This document shows, piece after piece, positions 35,750 to 44,193 of a stretch of 64,000 nucleotides of DNA. The first letter of the stretch is position 1. The number at the start of each line of letters is the position of its first letter. The position numbers and the translations under genes were made by a program. Origin of the DNA: Bacteroidota bacterium (GTDB lineage Bacteria; Bacteroidota; Bacteroidia; Flavobacteriales_D; Crocinitomicaceae); NCBI GenBank assembly GCA_030148165.1, contig JASBTZ010000013.1:1-64000 (forward strand), written 5' to 3'. The notes beneath the pieces were generated by a model. The model did not search any database and was not told the origin of the DNA. It saw only the letters and a list, made by a program, of their open reading frames with translations.

Positions 35750-37801
35750 CTATTTCGTTTGGTCCAGTTTTCGCACCATTGTTAAAATCGTAGCAATACC
35801 TACAGTTTCGCCGGTTTCATCGTAAATATCGACTAAAAATTTGACAATTCCTTTTGCGATATCCTCTTCATCGCGCTTTTCCTGATCGATTTTTTCCTTA
35901 ACTGTGAACCTTACACCAATTGTTGAACCCGGATATACAGGCTTAGTGAATCTTGCCTCATCGATTCCATAATTCAATAAAACCGGCCCTTTCTTGGGGT
36001 CAACGAATAATCCGGCGGCTTTCGATAAGATGAAATAACCGTGAGCAACGCGCTGTTCGAATATGGTTCCATCAAGTGAAGTCGCATCTACATGAGCATA
36101 AAAATTATCACCTGAAACATTTGCGAAATTGACAATATCAGCTTCTGTTACCGTGTGTTTATGCGTAAACACCGTGTCGCCGACGTTAAGTTCTTCGAAA
36201 TGCTGTCTAAATACGTGTGGATTAGCTTCCGGTTGAGCTGCACCAACCTGAAATTGTTCAGTAATTTCTGTAATGGTCGTTGGATGTCCCTGGATGGCAG
36301 TCCGTTGCAGATAATGCAATATTCCACGTTTACCACCCATTTCTTCACCTCCACCCGCTCGACCCGGTCCGCCATGTGTCAACAAAGGCATTGGAGAACC
36401 ATGTCCGGTCGATTCTTTAGCACATTCCTTATTAAGAACCAAGATACGGCCGTGCATGCTGGCAGCACCCAGAACAAATTCTTTAGCTTCATTATCATCC
36501 GGAGTAACGATGGATGAGACGAGGGATCCTTTACCCATTCTTGAAATCTCTATCGCCTCTTGTAAATTCTTGTAGGGCATGATCGTCGAAACAGGCCCAA
36601 AACATTCAATGCTGTGAACATCTACCTTATTAAATGGATCGTCATTTCTGAAAAGTATCGGTGAGAAAAATGCTCCTTTGTTCTTATCTGCTCCTACCAC
36701 CTCAAAATTGTCCATGTCACCAAAGACAATTTCCTGGGATTTATTTAACAATTCGACATTTTCCCGAACCCGTTCAACCTGGGTCAGTGTAGCCAAAGTC
36801 CCCATTCTAACACCTTCTACCGATGGGTCGCCTATCATTGTCTTTGCCAATCGCTCAGAAATTGCCTTCTGTACCTCATCCATCATATTCTCGGGAACGA
36901 TAATTCTTCTGACAGCAGTACATTTTTGTCCTGCTTTAACAGTGATTTCCTTTGTTACTTCTTTGATAAAAAGTCCAAATTCTTCCGTATCCGGCGTAGC
37001 TTTTTCACCTAGAACAGATGCATTTAATGAATCAGCCTCCAGGTTGAACTGGACTGATCTTTCAACAATATGTGGCAATCCTTTTAATTTTTTACCCGTG
37101 CTTGCACTTCCCGTAAATGTTACTGTATCTTCACTGTCTACATGATCTATCACACCTCTTCCTAATCCGCAGATCAATTGAAGCGAGCCTTCAGGGAGAA
37201 TATTTGAAGCGATGATGTCACGCACCATTACTTCAGTTAAGTAACATGTGTATTCCGAGGGTTTCACAATACATGGAACTCCAGCCATCAGATTAACCGC
37301 AATTTTTTCGAGCATTCCCCAAATCGGGAAGTTAAATGCATTGATATGTACCACGACTCCTTGTTTCGGCACCATGATATGATGACCAATAAAAGTACCC
37401 TCTTTGGATAGAGGTGCCGCTACTCCATCCACATAATAAGGAAGATCCGGAAATTGTCTTCTCAATGATGCATTAGCAAAAAGATTTCCAATACCTCCTT
37501 CAATGTCAATCCATGAATCAACCTTTGTTGCGCCAGTCCATGCACTGACCTCATAATACTTATCCTTTATCGATATCAAATGCAGCGCCAATGCTTTTAG
37601 CATTCTACCACGTTCCTGAAAAGTCATCTTCCGCAAAGCCGGTCCGCCAGTCTTTCGACCATATTCCAGTATGGCTGCATAGTCCAATCCTGCGCTGGAT
37701 GCTTCACCTAACTGTTCGCCAGTTATTGCGTTATATAGCTTTGTTTCAACTCCTTCTCCGTCAATCCATTGACCTTGAACATAGTTTTGATATCGCTGCA
37801 T
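35750..37801 (-). CDS. paaZ: PaaZ-like fusion: aldehyde dehydrogenase plus MaoC-type hydratase
   Basis: 683 residues, the length of phenylacetate-degradation PaaZ. Residues about 1-520 are an aldehyde dehydrogenase with the nucleophile Cys294 (GQKCTAVRR) and the NAFNFPIWGMLEK segment. Residues about 535-680 are a MaoC-type hydratase with the Asp/His pair in VSGDNFYAHVD. In known PaaZ the hydratase opens the oxepin-CoA ring and the dehydrogenase oxidises the resulting aldehyde. No other paa gene is in the window, so a role in another CoA-aldehyde pathway is possible. It diverges from the SpoIIAA-like gene across 39 bases, with a -7-like TATCTTTA (37830-37823). Confidence 0.9.
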   Translation of the reverse strand: MQRYQNYVQGQWIDGEGVETKLYNAITGEQLGEASSAGLDYAAILEYGRKTGGPALRKMTFQERGRMLKALALHLISIKDKYYEVSAWTGATKVDSWIDIEGGIGNLFANASLRRQFPDLPYYVDGVAAPLSKEGTFIGHHIMVPKQGVVVHINAFNFPIWGMLEKIAVNLMAGVPCIVKPSEYTCYLTEVMVRDIIASNILPEGSLQLICGLGRGVIDHVDSEDTVTFTGSASTGKKLKGLPHIVERSVQFNLEADSLNASVLGEKATPDTEEFGLFIKEVTKEITVKAGQKCTAVRRIIVPENMMDEVQKAISERLAKTMIGDPSVEGVRMGTLATLTQVERVRENVELLNKSQEIVFGDMDNFEVVGADKNKGAFFSPILFRNDDPFNKVDVHSIECFGPVSTIMPYKNLQEAIEISRMGKGSLVSSIVTPDDNEAKEFVLGAASMHGRILVLNKECAKESTGHGSPMPLLTHGGPGRAGGGEEMGGKRGILHYLQRTAIQGHPTTITEITEQFQVGAAQPEANPHVFRQHFEELNVGDTVFTHKHTVTEADIVNFANVSGDNFYAHVDATSLDGTIFEQRVAHGYFILSKAAGLFVDPKKGPVLLNYGIDEARFTKPVYPGSTIGVRFTVKEKIDQEKRDEEDIAKGIVKFLVDIYDETGETVGIATILTMVRKLDQTK

Positions 37802-37840
37802 AATTTATTATTTTTAGGATGCTAAAGATAGCCATTATTC

Positions 37841-38272
37841 ATGACCGCTGAAAAAGAACATCTTAATCTTTTCGGGGGACAACTTATTGCACATGAGAGT
37901 GTGAAAGGGGTTGAATTCCATTTGTTTGATAATAGAATCTTCTATGTCAAATTGCCTCGCTATGAAAAAATAGGAACGGACGTCATTCAGCTGGGTTATG
38001 ATTTTTTAGACCGAAACGGTGGAGGACAATTTTACAATGTTTATCATTTCGGTTCATTTGCAGATGTAGAAGCTGAAGTTCGAGAATGGGCTGCAGATCC
38101 TGAAGGAAACGATTACACCATTTGTGACGCTTTAGTGATCGATAGTCTTGGACAAAAAATTATCACTGATTTTTATATGCGCTTCAACAAGCCAATCAAA
38201 CCAACCAGAGCGTTTTTCTCATTGGAAAAAGCGAAAGACTGGATCTTTGAGCAAATAGAATCTACCGAATAA
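37841..38272 (+). CDS. SpoIIAA/STAS-like protein (DUF7793 type)
   Basis: 143 residues without signal or membrane segment. The size and strand-helix pattern (VKGVEFHLFDNRIFYVKLPRYEKIG, then TICDALVIDSLGQKIITDFYMRFNKP near residues 85-120) fit the small STAS-like proteins of Bacteroidota that resemble SpoIIAA but lack a clear phosphorylated serine site. Function unknown. Its only close neighbour is the divergent paaZ, 39 bases away. A candidate -7 element TATTTTTA lies at 37809-37816. Confidence 0.6.
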   Translation: MTAEKEHLNLFGGQLIAHESVKGVEFHLFDNRIFYVKLPRYEKIGTDVIQLGYDFLDRNGGGQFYNVYHFGSFADVEAEVREWAADPEGNDYTICDALVIDSLGQKIITDFYMRFNKPIKPTRAFFSLEKAKDWIFEQIESTE

Positions 38273-38291
38273 TTCATTTTCCTTACTTTTA

Positions 38292-38306
38292 TTTGATTCA
38301 ATCAAA
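38292..38306. promoter_or_regulatory. Inverted repeat just upstream of the isoaspartyl peptidase gene
   Basis: TTTGATT-C-AATCAAA, a perfect 7-base inverted repeat with a one-base centre, 6 bases before the ATG at 38313. It contains TTGAT/ATCAA, the FNR half-sites, but 3 bases apart instead of 4. It could be an operator or a small 5' hairpin. Confidence 0.35.
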
Positions 38307-38312
38307 CTGACA

Positions 38313-39353
38313 ATGAAAGGAACTGTACTACTATTATTTCTATTTATGACTTCAATTTTAAATGCTCAGTCGGACAGCAATGTCGTTCTTGTTATACACG
38401 GTGGTGCAGGAACTATTCTTAAGAAGAATATGACACCAGAAAAAGAAAAAGCTTATAAAGCGAAACTGGAAGAAGCCTTAAATGCAGGGTATGAGGTGTT
38501 AAAAAACAATGGATCCAGTGTGGATGCGGTTCAGGCCGCCATCAACATCATGGAGGATTCTCCTTTGTTCAATGCCGGAAAAGGCGCTGTTTATACAAAT
38601 AAGGAAACCCAGGAAATGGATGCATCGATTATGCGAGGAAATGATAAGAATGCAGGAGCTGTGGCAGGTGTTCAAACCATTAAAAACCCGATCAATGCAG
38701 CCAGAGCTGTAATGGAAAAATCAGAACATGTGTTACTGACTGCAGATGGGGCTGAAGAATTTGCCGCAAAGTGTGAGCTGGAAATAGTCGACACCTCCTA
38801 TTTTAGAAGTGATGTTCGATTACGTCAATTAAAAAGAGTACAGGAGAAAGAGAAAACAGTATTGGATCACGATGGCGATCAGGGTGAGGTGGATTCATCA
38901 GAAGATGAATTCAACATTGATTACATTGAAGACAAAAAATTCGGGACAGTTGGAGCTGTCGCTTTGGATCAAAATGGAGATCTGGCGGCAGGCACTTCAA
39001 CAGGCGGAATGACTAACAAGCGTTACAACCGGATTGGAGATTCACCAATCATAGGTGCGGGAACGTATGCAGACAATCAAACTTGTGGTGTCTCCTGCAC
39101 AGGTCACGGTGAGTATTTTATACGCAATGTCGTAGCTTATGATGTCTCCGCTATTATGAACTACAAAGGAGTCTCTTTGGATACGGCAGCAAATGAGGTC
39201 ATTGATAAACAAACCGAATTCGGTGGTACCGGTGGTCTTATTGCATTAGATAAAGATGGAAATGTTGCTATGCCTTTCAATACAGCCGGCATGTACCGTG
39301 GCTATGTTAAGAAGGATGGATCAATCTACATCGGCATATACGGAGAGGAATAG
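38313..39353 (+). CDS. iaaA: Isoaspartyl peptidase / plant-type L-asparaginase, exported
   Basis: A 346-residue Ntn hydrolase that splits isoaspartyl dipeptides and asparagine. Signal peptide MKGTVLLLFLFMTSILNAQ, then the family start VVLVIHGGAGTI, the segment SPLFNAGKGAVYT, and the autocleavage site Gly-Thr212 (KKFGTVGAVALD), where Thr212 becomes the nucleophile of the beta chain. The GTSTGGMTNKRYNRIGDSPI segment (substrate loop) and GTGGLIALD end segment are intact. The signal points to a periplasmic or secreted enzyme. It converges on dusB with a single base between the genes. Confidence 0.93.
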   Translation: MKGTVLLLFLFMTSILNAQSDSNVVLVIHGGAGTILKKNMTPEKEKAYKAKLEEALNAGYEVLKNNGSSVDAVQAAINIMEDSPLFNAGKGAVYTNKETQEMDASIMRGNDKNAGAVAGVQTIKNPINAARAVMEKSEHVLLTADGAEEFAAKCELEIVDTSYFRSDVRLRQLKRVQEKEKTVLDHDGDQGEVDSSEDEFNIDYIEDKKFGTVGAVALDQNGDLAAGTSTGGMTNKRYNRIGDSPIIGAGTYADNQTCGVSCTGHGEYFIRNVVAYDVSAIMNYKGVSLDTAANEVIDKQTEFGGTGGLIALDKDGNVAMPFNTAGMYRGYVKKDGSIYIGIYGEE

Positions 39354-39354
39354 C

Positions 39355-40347
39355 TTATACCAGTTCGAACTGAGCTTCGTGTTCTTTAATAAAATCGAGT
39401 GTTTCTTTAATCTCGTTTAGATCAAATGAAGTAACTAGTTTTATTCGATATGGTTTAAATCCTGCAATACCTTTAAAGTAATTCGTATAGTGCCTTTTCA
39501 TTTCCGCAATCGCCAATGTTTCACCTTTCCACTTGATGCTCATCTCCAGATGCTCGCGAGCCATTTCAACTCTATCATTGATGGTTGGTTTCGATAAATG
39601 CGATCCCGTCTTCGCGAAGTGTTTGATTTCATTAAATATCCAGGGGTAGCCTATACTCGCTCGACCTATCATGATACCATCAACACCATATCGCTCCTTG
39701 TAATCAACTGCTTTTTCAGGCGTATCTATATCACCATTTCCAAATACGGGAATTTTCATTCTTGGATTTTCCTTTACAGCGGCAATCAGTGACCAATCTG
39801 CATCACCCTTATACATTTGCTTACGCGTTCGTCCATGAATAGAAATCGCTTCAATTCCAACGTCCTGCAATCGCTCGGCAACTTCAACGATATGTTTGGA
39901 TTGCTCATCCCATCCGAGTCTGGTTTTTACTGTTACAGGAAGCTTGGTCGACTTGACTATCTCCTCCGTCATTTTAACCATCTTGGGAATATCCTGTAAA
40001 ATCCCCGCTCCTGCACCTTTACAGGCTACTTTCTTCACGGGACAGCCATAATTGATATCAATGATGTCCGGATTGGTCTTCTCTGTAATCTCGGTAGCCT
40101 GTTTCATGCTCTCGATATCATAACCAAAGATCTGAATCCCAATTGGACGCTCATACTCGTAGATATCGAGCTTTTGCACACTTTTCGCGGCATCACGAAT
40201 AAGACCTTCCGATGAAATAAATTCCGTGTACATCAGGTCTGCACCATGTTTTTTACAAAGTGCCCTGAACGGGGGATCACTAACATCCTCCATTGGTGCC
40301 AACAGAAGTGGGAAATCACCTAATTCGATATCGCGAATACGAACCAT
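39355..40347 (-). CDS. dusB: tRNA-dihydrouridine synthase
   Basis: A 330-residue FMN enzyme that reduces uridines in tRNA. It has the N-terminal LAPMEDVSDPPFRALC, the catalytic cysteine in GCPVKKVACKGAGAGI, the KTRLGWD motif, SIHGRTRKQMYKG and the FMN-binding GNGDIDTPEKA and GIMIGRASIGYPWIF segments. The pattern fits the DusB/NifR3 branch. A perfect -7 element lies only 4 bases before the ATG. Confidence 0.95.
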   Translation of the reverse strand: MVRIRDIELGDFPLLLAPMEDVSDPPFRALCKKHGADLMYTEFISSEGLIRDAAKSVQKLDIYEYERPIGIQIFGYDIESMKQATEITEKTNPDIIDINYGCPVKKVACKGAGAGILQDIPKMVKMTEEIVKSTKLPVTVKTRLGWDEQSKHIVEVAERLQDVGIEAISIHGRTRKQMYKGDADWSLIAAVKENPRMKIPVFGNGDIDTPEKAVDYKERYGVDGIMIGRASIGYPWIFNEIKHFAKTGSHLSKPTINDRVEMAREHLEMSIKWKGETLAIAEMKRHYTNYFKGIAGFKPYRIKLVTSFDLNEIKETLDFIKEHEAQFELV

Positions 40348-40351
40348 GGCG

Positions 40352-40359
40352 CAAAGATA
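40352..40359 (-). promoter_or_regulatory. -7 element of dusB, probably leaderless mRNA
   Basis: TATCTTTG on the minus strand, with only 4 bases (40351-40348) before the dusB ATG at 40347. No clear -33 box at the usual distance. Transcription should start at or within a few bases of the ATG. Confidence 0.5.
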
Positions 40360-40381
40360 GTTCTTTTAATAGCCAATTATA

Positions 40382-43057
40382 TTACCCTTCTAGTTCGAAC
40401 TCTTCCTTTTTTGCCTCCTCAGCTTCTTTCTTCCATTGATTAAGCTTCTTTTTCAGGCGACCTTCTTTTCGAGGTGTCGTTATTTCAATTAGTGTATCTA
40501 TCTGATTTAACGGATCCACATCCAGCTCCAGGGTCTCGTGATCTTTCTTCTTACCACGAATAAAGGTCTTCACGGTAGAATCATTCTTGAAAAGACCGAA
40601 TTCACTCTTCAAAATACTTTTTACTTCCTTTTTTTCCTCTTCTTTCTTTTCCTTCCGCTTATCGCGATTTGTTGCTTTATCCCATTCAATAATTGGATTA
40701 TCCAAATCACCATACATTCGTAAGAAGACGAATTTCCCGGTGCCGTCATCCTCTATCTCGCCAAACTTACTTTGTTCTCGTTCTTTCAAATCTCTGAATC
40801 TAAAGCCAAAACGATAGTCAATCTTATTCGAAAAGGTATGTTTGCCGGAAGCCTCGAGATCTAGTGCATTTGATTTGATTGACATTGTCGGAATAGTGAT
40901 CACACTGTTTTCTATATACATGTTGTTCTTCAGCTCTTCAAATCGAAGATCCATGAGCTTTTTCTCAAATGCGTCAATATTGTCCTTCCCGATTGCCATT
41001 CTTGCTGCGGAAGTACTTCTCAGGCTTTCAGTAATGTCTTTAAATGCTCCTACATTATACAATCGACCATCCTGTACTTCTATCGCTATATTTGCTTTAA
41101 TGGCATCGTAAATGATTCCTCCTCTGAAATCGAAAGGTGCTTCTAAATTCATGCTTGCAATAGCCGTTCCGGTAATGTTATTACTTGTGATGATATCCTG
41201 CTGAAAATTATTCCATTCTTTGAAAATCTGTTTGAAATTAATATTTCTGGAAGCAGCCTGACTGCTGATGTAGAAGAATTCCGGGCGACGTTCTTCGATC
41301 GTGAGAGTTCCGTTAATGTCAGCACCACCTGACGTGAGCGAGATCCTGGGAAAATGAATGGACCGTTTACTCACCACCATGTTACCACCTATATTCAGAA
41401 AATCATGCGATTCATAAATGAGGCGCCCAACCTTCAGGTATATTTCACCTTCAATATCGTCAGGTAGTAGAAATGTGCGTTGCTGTTCAACCTTTTCCTC
41501 TTTTGACTCCGTGCCTAGGTCGGCCAAATCAACTAACTTACTTTTTAGTTCGACATCGGCCTGCAGGTTGCCCCGTTTACTCAAGTAAGAGATTAGCGAA
41601 CGAAATGCACCATTCAGAACGAAATCCGATCGGCCAATTGTTAGACTGATATCATGCAAGCCCAGTTCATCTCCTCTTAGATAGGTCATTCCCCTGATCG
41701 ATTTGAATACTCGCTTATCGTTCCGGAATTGTGCGTCTACCCCATTTAGACGCATGTTACCATTACATTTATCTATTCCATATGCCAGTTTGCCATTATC
41801 GAGTTTTTCGGCGGAAATTTTGAATTGAGAAGAAACATCTACCGTTCCACGTAATTGTTCAAATTGTTTTAACCCAAAAATTGACTTTAATATGGCAAGG
41901 TTTATCAAGCCATCAGCATTTCCCTCGTAGACCGGTTTTTCGAAATTACTAAGCAGCACATTTCCGCGAAACAACCCACCTTGAGTCCGAAAAGAAATTT
42001 CATTAAGAGCCAATGATTCTCCGGTTATTGCATCATGATTGGTATAGTTCCCGTCAAGTTTAAGATTGGTTAGAACAACAGCGGTTGACGGATCCTTTAG
42101 TGTTGCATCTTCTATTCCGAAATGACAATCAATATCTGACCCTTGTTCGGACTTTGTATCACCATTGATCGACAAACCGAAAATCAGGTTTCCATCACCA
42201 GAAAACTTCCTGACTTCAGCACCTTCTTCAAAGGCCAACTTATTGGCAACATCATCAATTTTCAGATCCTTGCCTTCTAAACTAAAATCGTAAATGCTAT
42301 CCTTTACAAATCCTTCAAAGTTGAATGGAAGTTCCGCAATACTTATAGCAGATGCCGGAATAATCACGGAATTCGAATCTGTATTAACCTGTATTGTTAA
42401 ATCGAGAATTGCATCTTTATCTTTGACCAGTTTGATCTGTTTACTTTGGGCCGAAATGATATTAAGCTCACTGGTAGCCTTCGCATTGAATACCGATTCG
42501 CTCAGAGAACCCACTAGATCCATCGATTTAATAGTGGTATAATAATCCTGACCCGTGGCTTCATTTGAATATCTGAACCTGAATTTTTCGAAGGAAACTT
42601 CTTCCAGATCCATTTTAATCGCTTCCTCTGAAGCCTCATCTGCCGGCTTGAAAATGTCATAGTTCGATTCCCCTTCTTCATTTACCTTCAGTGATAAAAC
42701 ACCGGGTTTGACCTCGATAGACTTGATCTTATAATCTTCGTTCCAAAGATCCCAGGGATCGAATTTGAATCGCAAGCGATCAGAATATAGTAATGTGTCT
42801 TCTCTCGTGGCCCCTGGAAAATTATCCTGCACGAAAACCTGATTCAGATCAATTGACATGTTAGGGAAAGAGCCCCAAAAGGTTAGGTCAACTTCATTCA
42901 CATAAACCTTCGATTTCAAATGACCATTTAACTTATCGATTGCCAACTGACAGATATCATCCTTAAAAAAGTATAGGACCGCCGTGATCAGCAGAACAAA
43001 TCCTAACACGATTCCAAAGAACCATTTTAGGATACGAAAAATTACTTTTCTGGACAT
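40382..43057 (-). CDS. AsmA-like membrane-anchored protein
   Basis: 891 residues. One N-terminal transmembrane helix (ILKWFFGIVLGFVLLITAVLYFF) and a long periplasmic part rich in beta strands. It opens with LNGHLKSKVYVNEVDLTFWGSFPNMSIDLNQVFV, typical of AsmA/TamB-like proteins, now thought to be bridges that carry phospholipid between the membranes. The C-terminal end is highly charged (KKEEEKKEVKS, then ETLELDVDPLNQIDTL and KKEAEEAKKEEFELEG). The exact role is unknown. It is upstream of dusB on the same strand, 34 bases apart. Confidence 0.85.
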   Translation of the reverse strand: MSRKVIFRILKWFFGIVLGFVLLITAVLYFFKDDICQLAIDKLNGHLKSKVYVNEVDLTFWGSFPNMSIDLNQVFVQDNFPGATREDTLLYSDRLRFKFDPWDLWNEDYKIKSIEVKPGVLSLKVNEEGESNYDIFKPADEASEEAIKMDLEEVSFEKFRFRYSNEATGQDYYTTIKSMDLVGSLSESVFNAKATSELNIISAQSKQIKLVKDKDAILDLTIQVNTDSNSVIIPASAISIAELPFNFEGFVKDSIYDFSLEGKDLKIDDVANKLAFEEGAEVRKFSGDGNLIFGLSINGDTKSEQGSDIDCHFGIEDATLKDPSTAVVLTNLKLDGNYTNHDAITGESLALNEISFRTQGGLFRGNVLLSNFEKPVYEGNADGLINLAILKSIFGLKQFEQLRGTVDVSSQFKISAEKLDNGKLAYGIDKCNGNMRLNGVDAQFRNDKRVFKSIRGMTYLRGDELGLHDISLTIGRSDFVLNGAFRSLISYLSKRGNLQADVELKSKLVDLADLGTESKEEKVEQQRTFLLPDDIEGEIYLKVGRLIYESHDFLNIGGNMVVSKRSIHFPRISLTSGGADINGTLTIEERRPEFFYISSQAASRNINFKQIFKEWNNFQQDIITSNNITGTAIASMNLEAPFDFRGGIIYDAIKANIAIEVQDGRLYNVGAFKDITESLRSTSAARMAIGKDNIDAFEKKLMDLRFEELKNNMYIENSVITIPTMSIKSNALDLEASGKHTFSNKIDYRFGFRFRDLKEREQSKFGEIEDDGTGKFVFLRMYGDLDNPIIEWDKATNRDKRKEKKEEEKKEVKSILKSEFGLFKNDSTVKTFIRGKKKDHETLELDVDPLNQIDTLIEITTPRKEGRLKKKLNQWKKEAEEAKKEEFELEG

Positions 43058-43061
43058 ATAA

Positions 43062-43069
43062 CAAAGTTA
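43062..43069 (-). promoter_or_regulatory. -7 element of the AsmA-like gene, probably leaderless mRNA
   Basis: TAACTTTG on the minus strand ends 4 bases before the ATG at 43057. The -33 box is not clear. Confidence 0.5.
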
Positions 43070-43208
43070 ACGGGAAAGGCATCGGGCTTTTTTCTTACTC
43101 TCCTACAGTTATTAACGCAGCGCTGTTGGGATATGTTACTAACTATTACTGATTTTAACACTTTTTCGTCATTTGTGTCTATCCTACAAACGCGCATTAA
43201 TTATAGGC

Positions 43209-43239
43209 TTTGCTGTCACTCAATTTGTTCTTAACTTTG
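43209..43239 (+). promoter_or_regulatory. Textbook Bacteroidota promoter of the PfkB kinase gene
   Basis: TTTG (43209-43212), exactly 19 bases, TAACTTTG (43232-43239), ending 21 bases before the ATG at 43261. It is the clearest full promoter in the window. Confidence 0.8.
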
Positions 43240-43260
43240 TCCGAACATTAATTCTTTAAA

Positions 43261-44190
43261 ATGAGTTTACTTACAGTAGGATCAGTTGCGTTTGATGCCA
43301 TCGAAACACCATTTGGCAAGACGGATAAAATCATCGGTGGTGCCGGAACATACATCGCGTTAGCTGCGTCCTTTTATAACAATAGACAAAATATTGTTTC
43401 AGTTGTTGGAGAGGATTTTCCAAATGAAATGTTGGAAGAATTGAAACGCCGAAACATCGATATATCAGGTATACAGATCAAACGAGGAGAAAAAACTTTT
43501 TTCTGGTCAGGTAAATACCACAACGATATGAATTCCAGAGACACATTGGTTACCGAGTTAAACGTGCTCGAGCATTTTGACCCAATTGTGCCTGAATCGT
43601 ACCAGGGAACGGAGTATTTAATGCTTGGGAATTTGAGTCCGCAGGTACAGAGACAAGTGATCGAACGACTGACGGAACGCCCAAAGCTTATTGCGATGGA
43701 TACCATGAATTTCTGGATGGATATTGCGCTGGATGATCTCAAAGAGACACTAAAGCTCATCGATGTATTAATTATCAATGATGAAGAGGCGCGACAGTTA
43801 TCCGGAGAATACAGCCTGGTTAAAGCCTCAAAGATTATTCGTGAAATGGGTCCTCAATACCTGATCATTAAGAAAGGTGAACATGGAGCACTCCTTTTCC
43901 ACGAATCAAAAATGTTCTTCGCGCCTGCTTTGCCTTTGGAAGAGGTTTTTGACCCAACGGGAGCTGGAGATACCTTCGCAGGTGGATTTATGGGTTATAT
44001 TGCAAGCACGGATGATATATCTTTCGAAAATATGAAACGCGCTATCATTAATGGTTCTGCACTTGCCTCCTTCTGTGTTGAAGAATTTGGCACTGAACGA
44101 CTGATGAATATTACTGCTAAAGACCTGGAAGAGCGAATTGAAGAGTTCGTTTCATTAACGAATTTCGACATGATTCAAATAATCAGCTAA
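43261..44190 (+). CDS. PfkB-family sugar or nucleoside kinase
   Basis: 309 residues of the ribokinase fold. The N-terminal GG motif (IIGGAGTYIALAASFY) and the C-terminal PfkB signature with catalytic Asp and anion hole (DPTGAGDTFAGGFMGY) are intact. The substrate cannot be told; adenosine, ribose and fructose kinases are all possible. It is not next to a heptose gene, so I do not call it RfaE1. The DUF349 gene follows after 3 bases. Confidence 0.9.
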   Translation: MSLLTVGSVAFDAIETPFGKTDKIIGGAGTYIALAASFYNNRQNIVSVVGEDFPNEMLEELKRRNIDISGIQIKRGEKTFFWSGKYHNDMNSRDTLVTELNVLEHFDPIVPESYQGTEYLMLGNLSPQVQRQVIERLTERPKLIAMDTMNFWMDIALDDLKETLKLIDVLIINDEEARQLSGEYSLVKASKIIREMGPQYLIIKKGEHGALLFHESKMFFAPALPLEEVFDPTGAGDTFAGGFMGYIASTDDISFENMKRAIINGSALASFCVEEFGTERLMNITAKDLEERIEEFVSLTNFDMIQIIS

Positions 44191-44193
44191 ATT

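Noticed and set aside
43261-44190. PfkB kinase as RfaE1 partner of RfaE2 at 9203
   Set aside because: The genes are 34 kb apart and the kinase lacks specific RfaE1 features that I can point to.
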